Positions 1-10,074 of a stretch of DNA of 24,568 bases are shown here, piece after piece; within the stretch, counting starts at the first letter, position 1, and each line of letters opens with the position of its first letter. The position numbers and the translations under genes are program-made. Origin of the DNA: Ectocarpus siliculosus. Lineage: Eukaryota; Sar; Phaeophyceae; Ectocarpales; Ectocarpaceae. The stretch lies in the NCBI GenBank assembly GCA_000310025.1, contig FN649747.1, positions 2,271,201-2,295,768 on the forward strand. The letters run 5' to 3'. The notes beneath the pieces were generated by a model. It was not told where the DNA came from, made no database searches, and saw only the letters and a program-made list of their open reading frames with translations.

Positions 1-399
1 ACCCCCCCCCCCCTCGTTCTCTCCAAGTATCGTTGGCACGAAGACACGTCATGCTGGCACACCCGACAGCGACAAGAGGGGCCCAGCCCAACTCGTCTGC
101 GTTCTGCCTATTGCGTCTGAGAGCACGGTGGTTGATATATATCGAAAATCGAAACGTATTCCATCGACGTACACAGCAACCGAAACCTTCGCGTGACCCC
201 GCGCCTTCTTCCGTATGCCGCTTCACACAATATCGTCCAAATTTTTGTCATTTTACGTCATCATATTCCGAACAAAGAAACACACCAAGCACTGACTTAC
301 TTGCTGTCACGTTTTTTCAGGTCATCACAACTGCATCATCACAACCACACCACGAACTACCGTAACTTGCAGGTCATCACATCATGTCTCCATCATCAC
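1..399. other. Presumed intron of the spherulin-4-like gene; nothing further recognised
   Basis: This lies 3' of the donor at 399 on the minus strand. I searched it for the next conserved strand (G-Y-V-x-T) and did not find it. It begins with a C13 run on the plus strand. No independent gene is supported. Confidence 0.4.
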
Positions 400-551
400 C
401 TTGGCTCCCGCTCCCTTGACGTAATCGATCACGTCCGGGTAGCTGGCGTCGGTGACCTCACCCGGCCCGCTCGCCGGGTTGAGGATCCCGAACACGGTCG
501 CACCCGTCGCCGCGGTCTCGGCAAGCGCCGTCCACTGCGGGTCGATCGTGA
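400..551 (-). CDS. Spherulin-4-like, exon n+1
   Basis: The exon follows the acceptor TTCAG and ends at AAG|GTGATG in phase 0. It encodes VTIDPQWTALAETAATGATV, then FGILNPASGPGE, then YPDVIDYVKGAGAKV. Reading through the donor meets a stop after a few codons, so splicing onward is required. Confidence 0.8.
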
Positions 552-1336
552 CTGAACCGACCGAACAGATTGTTGATTGAGAAGAGAAAGAAAGACGGAA
601 AGCAAGAAGAGTTGATGAAAAACGGAGAACTCGCCCGAACTTAGCATATGAAAAACGGAGAAACGCCCGCACTTAGCATAGGAAAAACGGAGAAACGCCC
701 GCACTTAGCGTAGGAACCTCTAGTTTTGGCAGACGCTGGGGTTCTTCATTTTCTCAACTGCCAAGTTCTCAAGTGCGGCAGCTTTTTCTGTGGCAGGTTT
801 GTTTCTCCCCCTCTCACTGCGAAGACATACATTGACTGCCTTCGATATTTCAGTTATTATCTTGAACGGTCAAAAAAGTCCTTCAAGAATTAGTGTTGTA
901 AAAAAATTAAACGCGGAGGACATTATTATTCTTTGTCGATCGTTTCAAGGTACAGACGGAGGGAGGGGGAGAGCGGGGAGGGGCCTTGCTTGGTGGCTCC
1001 TGCAACCAACAACGTCCACCTTGATTCTCGACTGATGATGTGGGCGTTACCACCGGCGACAACATTCCTCAGGTGGTACGACAACGTGATGCACTTCTTC
1101 CTACTAATGCTTGCAAGGAGCGCTGCTCGCTGGCGAACCAAGAGATTGACGTCGAAAAGTCGCACGGCAAAAAAATCATTCTTACCCTTAGAGGCATATC
1201 GGGCACTCACCGGTGGTGCCATTGTCGAACATCGGAGCGATGTACAGTGGGATCACGAACTCCATCGCGGGGAACTCTTGCGAGACGGCGACATTCAGGA
1301 GGCCCGCCGCCGCCACCGCAAACAGCGTAGTCCCTG
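400..1336 (-). CDS. Spherulin-4-like secreted protein, partial (two exons)
   Basis: Two exons join in matching phase (exon 1211-1336 ends in phase 1 with donor GTGAGT; exon 400-551 begins after TTCAG with two bases that complete a Val codon). The product starts with a hydrophobic stretch (LFAVAAAGLLNVAVS) that looks like the end of a signal peptide. It is followed by VIPLYIAPMF, then W-x-x-L-A-E-T-A, GILNPASGPGE, and YPDVIDYVKGAGAKV. The P-L-Y-I-x-P strand, the N-P-x-S-G-P turn and the GAKV strand are hallmarks of the spherulation-specific family 4 (spherulin-4) fold, known from slime-mould encystment and from secreted fungal and bacterial proteins. The molecular activity of the family is not settled. 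About 92 residues are visible of a usual 230-300. The next strand (a G-Y-V-x-T-like motif) should lie left of the window. The start codon is not found; it needs an upstream exon ending in phase 1. The family call is firm; the ends are open. Confidence 0.8.
552..1210 (-). other. Intron of the spherulin-4-like gene
   Basis: The intron is bounded by GTGAGT (donor, minus strand) and TTCAG (acceptor). It contains the tandem repeat at 617-713 and otherwise AT-richer unique sequence. No gene is seen inside it. Confidence 0.7.
617..713. repeat. Tandem repeat, three copies of about 32-33 bp
   Basis: The unit is GAAAAACGGAGAAACGCCCG followed by CACTTAGCATAG. Copies start at 617, 650 and 682. The first copy is more diverged (AACTCGCCCGAAC). 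The array lies inside the spherulin-4-like intron, just upstream of the acceptor on the coding strand. Confidence 0.9.
1211..1336 (-). CDS. Spherulin-4-like, exon n (signal peptide and first strand)
   Basis: The acceptor is TCTCAG just upstream, with an alternative CAG three bases later (exon start 1333); both keep the frame. The donor is G|GTGAGT at 1210. The exon encodes the hydrophobic end of a signal peptide, then EFPAMEFVIPLYIAPMFDNG. The frame is fixed by its join to the downstream exon. Two in-frame ATGs occur within it, but neither would leave a signal peptide, so the true start is probably in an earlier exon. Confidence 0.75.
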
Positions 1337-2175
1337 CTGAGACAAACAGCAACGAACAGCAGAAGAGCGATCAAGAAATTTGTTGACTGCTGTAGACTAT
1401 TATTCTGTTTGCGAGGAGATAACCGTATCGCGTCACATCATTGTTGTTTGTGGTGTCTGTACCAAAGCAGCCCCAACGGGAGTCGCATCTATCTCACAGT
1501 CAGCCGCGATGGAGGGAAAAACCTTCGGAGTATCACCGAACGACGCGAGCGAGTGAAAGGTTGAATACGATACATCGCATACAGCGGTTGTTTGTGCGTG
1601 TGACAATGTTGTAGCACGGGGTTGGTTGCGATCGTTCTATAAAAAATCATCGATTGATGATTCATTTCTACGCGTACCTCGACGGCACCATGTCTAAACA
1701 TGGAAGGATTGCGCCTCAATTGTTATCTCCCAGCCGTTCGGGACATAGTCTACAGTTCAATACGTGGCCCGGAGGGTAGTCTATACGGGTACCTTTGGGG
1801 AGTATGAAACTTGACATCCTACACAGGTTATATAGACTATCGTTGATATGGCACAGGGTGCGTGCGGTAATACCCAGGACACCGGCCGGTGCGGAAATGC
1901 AACAAATAACAACCCGTGCTGTTCTCTCTTGCATTTATTGCGCATCCCTGTGCCATAAGCCCGATTGTGGGCACCACGACGCACAATATAAAACAAATTC
2001 ACGGGTGAATCGAAGGCTAAAAGCCCGAAATCACCCGTTGGTGGGAGGTTGCTACCGTGAAATATACTGACATTTGAATCGAGGATCGATTTAGCAAGTA
2101 AATAACCATCATCTCTTGGCGCGGCCACAGAACTACTGTTGCTTCTGTTCGGTCGGCTGCCCTATTCTCTCTGCT
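1337..2175. other. No gene recognised
   Basis: Only short overlapping open frames are present, without family motifs. The spherulin-4-like gene should have its first exon here or further right. One candidate is a minus-strand ATG at about 1700 ending in GAG|GTACGC, but it ends in phase 0 whereas phase 1 is needed. A CTGCTGTAGAC motif of the dispersed palindromic type lies near 1387. Confidence 0.5.
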
Positions 2176-2177
2176 AA

Positions 2178-2579
2178 TTGATTGCGCTGCCCTGGAGAAC
2201 ATTCATTGCGTTTCAGCAGGGCAACGTGCCGCACGCGCCCGACCCCCCCGGCGAGAAAATTCTGGTGAGGTTGCCACCAGCAACATTCGCGAACACCCCC
2301 GGATTCAGGCGAGACCTCGACGACGTCCAGCCCATTGTTTCCAAATGGAATAATAAGAGATGTCAGCCTGTCTTCTTCGTGGACTCCGTTACTCTTGAAT
2401 GGGTTGTTGGCAAAGCCATCATCATCCAATACGAAAAATCGGGTGTTGGACGAGGACAGAATCAAACAAGGTGGTGTTTCTGTCGTCCCGTTAGTCCGGC
2501 TGCTGGCGTAGATATATTTTGTTGCGCGGGATCCGGTATTATTTACTTATTTATTATTTTCAGACACCAGCCGGGGTGA
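2178..2579 (+). CDS. Unrecognised open frame, doubtful
   Basis: A plus-strand frame of 133 codons overlaps a minus-strand frame of 110 codons (2133-2465). The plus frame has an acceptor-like TTTCAGCAG at about 2213-2221, followed by a stretch rich in Pro and charged residues (HAPDPPGEKILVRLPPATF). The minus frame reads VLDDDGFANNPFKSNGVHEE. Neither matches a family I know, and I cannot tell which strand, if either, is coding. Confidence 0.15.
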   Translation: MIALPWRTFIAFQQGNVPHAPDPPGEKILVRLPPATFANTPGFRRDLDDVQPIVSKWNNKRCQPVFFVDSVTLEWVVGKAIIIQYEKSGVGRGQNQTRWCFCRPVSPAAGVDIFCCAGSGIIYLFIIFRHQPG

Positions 2580-4060
2580 CGCAGGAAGGAAGATGGGCAC
2601 CTGGAGGGAGGGAAATTATTTTCTTGTTTCTTTCTTTTCCTGTCGCGGTACACTTTGATGAGTTAATTTCTCTAATTTCTCGTGATAAATGTACAACCAT
2701 CCCTCGCCGCCAGTAAAGCCAAACCAGTCAGTCAGTATTCGGATACGATAGACACACAAAACCTACAGTCATTATTGTGAGTGGATCACCACACGACGGA
2801 TGGATACGGATCAACCCCGGTCGGGCCAACTACAGATACCCCGATGTTGATGTTCTGGAGCAAAAAATAAACAACAGCAGGCCGATACATGACATGTACT
2901 CGACATCATCCAGACCTGTATCAACCCCTTCCTGTGTGTAGTGTTGTTGTGCGCAAGTATTGTGCGCAAGAGGGAGCGACAGCAACGAAGGGTACACAAG
3001 GACCTGCGCAAAAACAATGGATGCGGCGACAACACCACCACCATCAACACCAACAACACCAACAGGAATAAAAATGAGAACGAATTATGTCTCGTATTTA
3101 TGTATCCAAAGCGTAGACCGAGTGGCGGAGAGTAGTATTGGCACTCTCGTTAGTTTTGCGGGCGTAGACTACATAGTTGTGCGAGGCAAACAGGCCGGAG
3201 GAGGAGTGCACTGCTTCTTTCGCCTTGTCGCGGCCCTATCTATGCGTGCGTTCGAAGTATTATTTAAGAACAGGGGTGACGATAATGTCTATAGTCTAGA
3301 CTAGTGGGCAACCACGTGACGAGAAACCGTTCCTTTGCTGGATGGATTGTTCGTCCGGCCTGGTCACGAATGTGCCCATGTGCCCATCCATCTGTTTGCA
3401 CATTCGGCACGCAAGACATATGGCACAAAGATCCACAGCTGTCGCCAGAGAGTTCTTTCATCCAAAGTTCCCCCCGGCTATTTATCTATGCAATAACTTC
3501 TTGGCGAGCACGCCTTGAGCACGCTCAAAAGGAGGGGAAGCCTTCCGAGATCGCAACCTGTCCAACGTATCTACCGCTCGACGGCTGGAACAGCAAATAG
3601 TTTCACGGCGATTACTTAGTGAAGCAGTGAAGCCTCTCCGGCAGTTGGTTTAGAGCAGGTGTACATCGAGGCGCATACATGTACATACATACATTGAGAC
3701 AGGTCCTTCGGCATACTTTATCTCTCCGGAGAGAGAGGCCCACACAATTCCCGTCCGCTCAAGCGTGAGAGCGCACTTCACGCCATGAGTGTGTGCGACC
3801 AAGGGGGGCAACAGGCTGATAGTTGCAGCAGTTTGCCGGCACGGCCCGAGGTCACTCAATCGGCCAACGGGTGGGTAACAAGTTGCGATCCGATCGACAG
3901 CTGGGAAGAGGGGAGAAGAGAACCCTGTCGTACAGTAAAATGTTCTCGGGTCGCCGGTCATTTTATTTGTTCGCGTCCAAAAAATGCTTGGCTTTGATGC
4001 TTGTGTGCAAAATGATGAGCGCATCCCAGGTGCAACTAACTGCTGTCTGTGATGCTGCGC
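2580..4060. other. No gene recognised
   Basis: Many small frames on both strands without motifs. A low-complexity ACC/AAC-rich patch lies at about 3020-3065. No splice-consistent chain of exons could be built. Confidence 0.5.
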
Positions 4061-4066
4061 TCACGA

Positions 4067-4128
4067 CTCTAGAGCTCTGGCGGCCGCCCCGCGGTCTACA
4101 TAGGCGGCCTCCAGCGCGGGGTCTAGAG
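4067..4128. repeat. GC-rich nested inverted repeat with clustered rare restriction sites
   Basis: CTCTAGA at 4067-4073 pairs with TCTAGAG at 4122-4128. CCCCGCG at 4087-4093 pairs with CGCGGGG at 4115-4121. The right arms are contiguous while the left arms are split by 13 bases. GGCGGCC is also repeated directly inside. XbaI, SacI, NotI and SacII recognition sequences fall within 27 bases. Confidence 0.6.
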
Positions 4129-5432
4129 ATAACCCCCTGCCTGCCTGGGGTGTGGGATGTATTTGTTGTTGTTGTTGTTGTTTTTCTTCACATTAAACTG
4201 TATGGATACCATTGTTTGACCAAGTTTCCCCGCCACCAGAGATCGCAAGAGGCTTCGTGTCAACTTACAAAATCTGGTGTGTACAAGCAGCCGGGCGGGT
4301 GCAGTGTGTCACCTATACATGTTTTTGCTCCGTGTGCTCACCAGAAGGTATGCAAACGGGATGGTTTCCGGTTCACCCCTGCTGCATTGCCTCTTGCGCA
4401 ATGGCCGATAGATGATAGGCTTTGCCCGCCGTTGTCTCCGACGGGATCAGCATCGCGTATGTATGCGTGCATACCGACAACATACGTGAAGCTCCCGATT
4501 TCTTGATTGGTCAAGAAATCTGTGTGGTGGTCTATCTAGACGACCATTACCAACCAAATGCCGACCGCCACATCCCGCGAGAGCTTGTCCCCCTCACTCA
4601 CCTCCCATCATCTTCGGGCTTGAGTAGCGGAAAGGGGGTGGGTGCGATGTTTTGCCAGCAGCAGCGCAGCGCAGCGGGTGGCGGGGATTTGTGGAAGGTG
4701 TTTCGTGCCGAATGAGAGAGAGGGGGCGAGAGAGGAAACAAGTTGTATGCGTGGATTTTTTTTTTCGATAGGATTGTGCGATTGTTGGTGTGGCGTGTCA
4801 TTGGTTTTGGATCCATCTACGGAGATCGGGCTGGTCGGCAGTCGGCAGCTTGTTCGGCTCGGAATTCTTAGATTTAAGATTCTCGAGAAAGATTTCGGAT
4901 TCTTCTCGAGAACAAACTAGCAGTGGTTGTGGACGGACGCGGTGGACTTCGAGGTAAGCTGCAAGTGTGTGGTTGTTGTTGGGCGGAGGACGTGTTTCGA
5001 AGAATGCAGTGCCTTCTTCACATACCGCCGACGACCCGCCTCCAAAAGAGAATACATGCACTACTGCTGTTAGTTCATGAGACAGGTACATATATATGGC
5101 AATGGATCCCCATCCGAATCTTTGTTCAGACTTGCGTGCAGGAAGATACCGACAACCAGTCATTTTAGCAACAAGAACTTGACTACACGTAAAGAGTATG
5201 TACGATTTACCGATGACTGTAAACGTGGCACAAGTCCAAGGATAATACCCGCTGGATACGAAGAGGCGCCAGTTGTACACACGTGTCTACATTATTATCG
5301 TAAACGTATAGGAAGGGACCCAACACAAATAACAATACAATTGTAGCGACGGGATAGGCCGGGGGAATACACAGCAACAGGGAGGGGGGGACGAAGCTGC
5401 CAACACAAGCAATATATATCGGGTGTGTTTGT
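4129..5432. other. No gene recognised; weak exon-like islands
   Basis: A TTG microsatellite lies at about 4160-4181. A 97-codon plus frame at 4422-4715 and a 160-codon minus frame at 4798-5280 show no family motif. A plus-strand stretch at about 4924-4953 (WLWTDAVDFE) ends at a good donor, GAG|GTAAGC, but cannot be linked to other exons. Confidence 0.4.
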
Positions 5433-5490
5433 ACTGTGGGTATATCTCGAATGGGTAGTCTTTCTGTGTGTGTTTTTATTATTCCTTAAT
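5433..5490 (+). repeat. Dispersed repeat, copy A (inverted partner at 10693-10749)
   Basis: ACTGTGGGTATATCTCGAAT, then GGGTAGTCTTTC, a GT run, and TTTTTATTATTCCTTAAT. The reverse complement of 10693-10749 matches it with about two differences (TCTGTG against CCGTGTG, and one fewer T). Similarity fades immediately outside on both sides. Confidence 0.9.
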
Positions 5491-6858
5491 TAATTAATTG
5501 GTTTGGTTTGGGGAGTGTAGTTGGTTTTGGGGAGACGATATTATAGCGCCGCACGCTCTTCTTGGGAAGTTATACCACTTTCTGCTTGAAGTATGCATAC
5601 AGCAGTAGTCTACACAACAACACCAAGACACACGGCTGAGGAGAGAGAGCAGAGGGGGTACTACTGTAGATGGCCAAACATGTAGCAGGTAGCAAGACAC
5701 TACGTGCGGAGTGAATGTGATGCACGTGGAAGGGACTCGTCCGCGGTTACAGGCTAGTTCCCCAATGAACGTGGTGCATTGCTCCACGACGTCGTGTAAG
5801 CGACGCATATATTTTCTGTCTTAGATGATGTAGAGACTAGCAGTCCACAATCTATCATCATCATTGTACCTCTGAACTACATGCAGGGGGGTACGGTGTA
5901 TCATCACCCATTGCTGAAAGCGTCGTGGATATCGTCACCCATTGCTAGCAAGAAGGCACGGCGTTACAATATCACACAATGAATTGTGCCGGGGTGACCC
6001 GTTGTGCTGGTTGGTGCACAACCTACGCTCGGGATATTCGAGCACGTGACATTCATGCGATTCTTCGGAACACAAACCCATGGTTACTGCGCTCGTATGC
6101 ATAGCTTTTGAGCAAGAAACCAGCCAACACATCTTCCGCAACACGCACCAAACGTCGGGCGATCATTATTTTCTCGTTGATTTGTACAAGCTAAGCTATC
6201 AAAATAGCCTTGTGCATATATATCCCCTGATGGCACCATGTTCAATCTCCACCATCCTTCACAACCAAGAACCCACCAATTTCAAAAAACAAGCAATCGT
6301 CTATCCAAGACCTTCGCCGCTATGTACCTAAATGTGGAGACCACTTTCATAAAGGTACAATCTCCCCAACGTCTGCCTAAACTAACATTGCCGACACCGG
6401 GAAAAATCATAGAAGCAGTTGGTCAACCTACTGGTCCAGCTCTCAATAGAGAGAAACACGAGGAACGATGGCCTCCGGCTTGTACCGAGGGTAAGTCAGA
6501 CCATCCATTTATCACCCACGAGCTGAATGTAGAACGAAAGATTCTCACAAAATTATCAAGCGAAACGCCAACAAGAGTACTAGGTGTTGTCAATCAAAGT
6601 TGACGCTGGGCGTGACCGAAACGAAGAACGAGTAAACAGATACAAGCGACAGCAGCCATGACATGAAGCAATTGCTACCAGACTCCTCCTCCGCCATCCA
6701 CGTCCAAGAGAGACCCCCCCGCGCGCACACATGACAACAAGATAAAATAACACACCCGCTGATGCTTTCGGCTTTAAAAGCGACCACGCTCTTCAACCAG
6801 ACTGAACTACCAGCTGTAGAAGAACTTGGGGGCACGCACAGAAAGCTGCTCATGATAA
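5491..6858. other. No gene recognised
   Basis: A short direct repeat (TCATCACCCATTGCT / TCGTCACCCATTGCT) lies at about 5901 and 5933. A 121-codon plus frame at 6238-6603 contains HELNVERKILTKLSSETPTR, which could be a decayed element protein. I cannot assign it to any family, so it is not called as a gene. Confidence 0.4.
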
Positions 6859-7009
6859 CGATAGTGGCAAAGACACGACGCGCAGCAATGGCCTTCGGAC
6901 GAAGCCAACACCACTCGCGACGACTCTCCAGACACGATAGTGGCAAAGACACGACGCGCAGCAATGGCCTTCGGACAAGCCAACACCACTCGCGTCGACT
7001 CTCCAGACA
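6859..7009. repeat. Tandem duplication, two copies of 75-76 bp
   Basis: CGATAGTGGCAAAGACACGA opens each copy (6859 and 6935). The copies differ by one base deletion (GGACGAAGCC against GGACAAGCC) and one substitution near the end. The indel breaks any shared reading frame, so selection on a protein is unlikely. Longer overlapping frames in this region (for example 6590-7159 minus) come from the repeat. Confidence 0.9.
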
Positions 7010-7387
7010 AACAAGATACCGATACACTTGACAAAGGTTTGATGGACACACGACCCTTGCCGCTGTCCGCAAAGCGGTGTCAACCCATAAAACGCACCAG
7101 GTGCGTACCGAATCACAGGTCAAACACACGCACGCGTCGTGTTCCACTCCATCACGCACGTTGGAAGTGCCTATTATACTGGTACACTGCCGCCGCTGCT
7201 ACTACACATCTTCGGCGACACTAGGGAGAAAGAGGGGTGAAATGGTGCAAAAATCTGCGAAGGTGCGAGCAAGCCGCCCAGGCTCTTGCCGGAGAATGCG
7301 GCGAGCACTAGCTAGCAAGCACATGCCTGCCAGGACCAATTCTCGTGAGAGACAACACGGCCGGAAACGCCGACACGTGACCCATCG
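7010..7387. other. 3' flank of the E2 gene; no gene recognised
   Basis: This stretch lies downstream of the E2 stop codon on the minus strand. It probably includes the 3' UTR. I did not identify a clear polyadenylation signal or another gene. Confidence 0.4.
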
Positions 7388-7500
7388 TTAGGCTTCCCCC
7401 GCGCCCTCCTGGTACTTCTGCTTGCAAACTTGTCGGTACTTGTCCTGATCCGCCCACAGCTGCGCCGCCTCCGTGTTCAGGGGGCTCTCGTTGTTGGGGT
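7388..7500 (-). CDS. UBE2C: UBE2C last exon
   Basis: The acceptor is CGCGCAG. The first two bases complete an Asp codon started in the previous exon, then [15 protein letters not shown], the C-terminal helices and a TAA stop. The acidic/basic C-terminal helix ([14 protein letters not shown]) matches the family in length and position. Confidence 0.92.
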
Positions 7501-9209
7501 CTGCGCGAGAGAGAGGGATAAAAAGGCGTGGTTTGTGCTCAATCAAGGGTGGCTTTCACGCATGGAACACAACCAAGCCAACATTCGGAACAATTTCAAG
7601 CACTACCGACGTGCTACCCCTGGGACCGTTCCGGGGACCGTGAGTATAACCACTTACTCGAACCTCCCGTGATCGGTTCCTCTTGCCATGGAAATAGAAA
7701 GCCGGGCGCCTTACCAACTTGTTTAGATCGGGCGGTGACCACACAAGAGGGGCGGTCATGTTGAGGGTAGTAATACCCACGTACAGGCCGACGCAACCCG
7801 CTTAACTTGACCGGTAAAGGAGGGTTTCGGGACCGTAAGGCGCGGGAGATCTCCTCGCGTGCTTTTCGAGGTCTAACAAGACTACACCGCGACTCACTCA
7901 GCGAAGGACGGCAAGAGAATGACCGGCCGCATCGTAAAGCCCGGTTCAAACCCCCAAGCCGCGCGGTTCACCGTACAGCCAAACGGAGAAAAAACTGGTA
8001 AGACACCTGCAGTAGAGGTCCCTGTTTTGTGCCGGTTGCCGGTGTAGTACCCGTGTTTCCGGCGGGCACACACACAATTACCAAGTCATTCTGTACCCTT
8101 GACTAGTATGCCGGTGTCCGATATACATAGCAGGGTGGATGAAATCTCTGGGCCCATCGTAAACAGGGCCCTCCACTGTACCTCAAACGGTCAGAAGACA
8201 CAGCAGCAGCGGCTTGACAAGACAGAACGCTCACCGGCTAGCAAGGATCGGAGAGACTGCAGGATGGTGCTGACGCTGAAGGCCGAGGACCACTTCTCCT
8301 TGAGGATGTCGAGGCAGATGTTGCCGTGCTCGTCCACGTTGGGGTGGAAGCAGGGGGTCTCGAAGGTGATGAGCGGTGCCTTGTACGGATAAGTGTCCGG
8401 GAACACCAGCTTGAGCTTGTACGTCAACCCTTCGTACTACGCGGTGTAATCGATTTCACGTTGGGGGGGGGGGGGGGGCAACGGAACCGGGAAGCGATTG
8501 AATTACCGCACTGTTTGCCGCAGCTCCAATGCGTCTCAGACCCAGAATATCACGGTGACTACAAAAGCAGAATCAACAGCTCGGAGGGTGTTTTGTGGCA
8601 GGAACTTCAACAGAACAACCGACCCATTCGATCACTACATGTATTGACATCGAAGGGCGACAATGTTATGGAAGACTTTCGACGCCAAAATGCCGGAGGA
8701 AATGTTCCCGGACACAAAAATTGCGCAAACATAGCGGGATCTCAAAAATACATTAGATGCCAGCATGTGATCAGTACCTTCCAGTGCGGTCGTCCCTTCC
8801 GGGCTCAATGGCCGGCGACAGGAGTAGGGCACGATCTTTCCTGATTTCGTCTTAGAAAAGGCAAATAATTTAACCTTTCTACCACGTGTGCCACGAGCAG
8901 GGCTGTGTTTCCTACAACAGGGAACTAACCTCCCCAAACCTATCGAAAAATTCCGGGTCTCGGGGCAGCTTCCCGGGGTGGGAAGCGAGCCGTAGACCTC
9001 AGCGCAAACTTCGCGTGTCGCATGCTTGGCGCCCTCGAGATTCCTCACAACACCGCCTCACTTACATACTTGCGCACGCCGTATGTCTTACCGCCGTGTC
9101 TTCGCTCCCGCAAAGCGTGGCCGTCCACTCGAACAGGTTGTCGTCGTTGGGAAATGCCGAGGCGCCGGGGTCCGCGCCCATCATGATACCCATCAGCTCC
9201 TGCTGCAGC
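7388..9209 (-). CDS. UBE2C: Ubiquitin-conjugating enzyme E2 C (UBE2C/UbcH10 class), three exons, start exon uncertain
   Basis: Exons 9092-9209, 8235-8436 and 7388-7500 splice with consistent phases (0 and 1) and GT-AG borders. The joined protein reads [75 protein letters not shown], then [16 protein letters not shown] and ends after GEA. It has the E2 HPN motif and the catalytic Cys in NICLDIL. The TPC(F/Y)HPNVD and KEKWS signatures and the S-A-F-P-x-x-D-N-L-F start single out the UBE2C class. In animals and fungi this E2 primes ubiquitin chains on cyclin B and securin with the anaphase-promoting complex in cytosol and nucleus, so a mitotic-exit role is expected by homology. The UBC fold is complete. 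Only the N-terminal tail is unsettled; with the candidate exon at 10034-10074 the protein would be 157 residues, against about 179 in human. Confidence 0.93.
7501..8234 (-). other. UBE2C intron (phase 1)
   Basis: The donor is CG|GTGAGC and the acceptor CGCAG on the minus strand. No independent gene or repeat is recognised inside this 734-base stretch. Confidence 0.85.
8235..8436 (-). CDS. UBE2C: UBE2C catalytic exon
   Basis: The start is set after GCGTAG so that YEGLTYKL follows directly on the previous exon, exactly as in the family. It carries HPN and the active-site Cys (NICLDIL). It ends in phase 1 at GCCG|GTGAGC. Confidence 0.93.
8437..9091 (-). other. UBE2C intron (phase 0) with a C16 tract
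   Basis: The donor is GCG|GTAAGA and the acceptor CGTAG. On the coding strand a run of 16 C (plus-strand G16 at 8463-8478) precedes the acceptor by about 26 bases and probably serves as its pyrimidine tract. No other gene is seen. Confidence 0.85.
9092..9209 (-). CDS. UBE2C: UBE2C exon with N-terminal helix
   Basis: The acceptor is ACCCCAG with a branch-like CTAAC about 40 bases upstream. The first base completes a codon (phase 2). It encodes [20 protein letters not shown], then [14 protein letters not shown]. It ends at GCG|GTAAGA in phase 0. Confidence 0.9.
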
Positions 9210-10033
9210 CTGGGGTCCGGTTGTTGTACGCGACGTGCACGCGTGTTAGGACGAGGGGTGCGACACGCCGCCGCAGAAACGAAGAAAGCGACGAAAATAC
9301 CATCTATGGGTAGAGATAGATTCGTTGCGCTCTATTGGAAAAAAATAAAAAAAATAAAAAAAGGGTGGACGCCAACTAAACTGTCAAATTTGCGTCGGGC
9401 TCCCGACAAGGCTGAGTGAGCACACCACCAAGCCTCTCAGCCAACGCGGATGCCGCGCTGGTGAACAGGGACGCGATATCCACTAGCGTTTGTGTTGATA
9501 GAGCCAACACGCCCGGCACGACTCCCTTTTCTTGCGTGGCGGCCCGAAGAAAACGATTCAAACAGTAGCAGGAGGTAGACGTGGACCAAGACTAATAATT
9601 CATCCATAATCAACAGAAAACGACTCTGCTAGGAAGAGTTAGGTGGCTCCACACAAAATGTGTGTGTTTCTTTGTTGTGAAGCATCGGCCTGACTGGCTG
9701 GCCAATGAAAACGCGTCAGTCTTACAGCTGGAAAAAGCGCGCGAACCCACCTCTAGCCATAGGGTTCTACCGAAAGGCTGAGTCGTTTTCCTCGGTTAGC
9801 GACAGCTGCGATCACGATTAGGAGTATTTTGCCTCAAGACCACCATACGTGGAACAAGGAGCAGAAAGGAGGGTAGAGCTGCAATTGTAGACAGGTTGAG
9901 AGTTCCCGCACAGCAGTGGTTTGCCATTTACTAGACGTTCTCTGGTCGAGGGCGGATCCTGACGGCGTTTGGATCGATTTGTTGATGCTCCTGCTGTAGA
10001 ACACTCGCTGCAAGGTTGTCGATGGTGACTTAC
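9210..10033 (-). other. Probable first intron of UBE2C; nothing else recognised
   Basis: This lies between the N-helix exon and the candidate start exon. A minus frame at 9376-9561 (61 codons, with STQTLVDIASLFTSAASALA) is open and somewhat protein-like but has no known motif. It does not fit as the E2 N-terminus. Confidence 0.4.
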
Positions 10034-10074
10034 ATGAGACCCGACTTCGTGGGGAGACCGATCCTCGCCTTCAT
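10034..10074 (-). CDS. UBE2C: Candidate first exon of UBE2C
   Basis: An ATG opens MKARIGLPTKSGL and the exon stops 41 bases later at a consensus donor, GTAAGT, in phase 2. That is the phase the next exon needs; the shared codon becomes ATG (Met). The residue in this position is usually Lys-Arg before LQQEL, which speaks against it. One in three random donors would fit the phase, so the evidence is modest. Confidence 0.35.

Noticed and set aside
6238-6603. 121-codon plus-strand frame as a retroelement fragment
   Set aside because: A faint resemblance of its end to reverse-transcriptase-type sequence was not specific enough, and no neighbouring element features exist.
8326-8844. 172-codon plus-strand frame across the UBE2C region
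   Set aside because: Its first part is antisense to the catalytic exon and the rest lies in the intron; no plus-strand motif.
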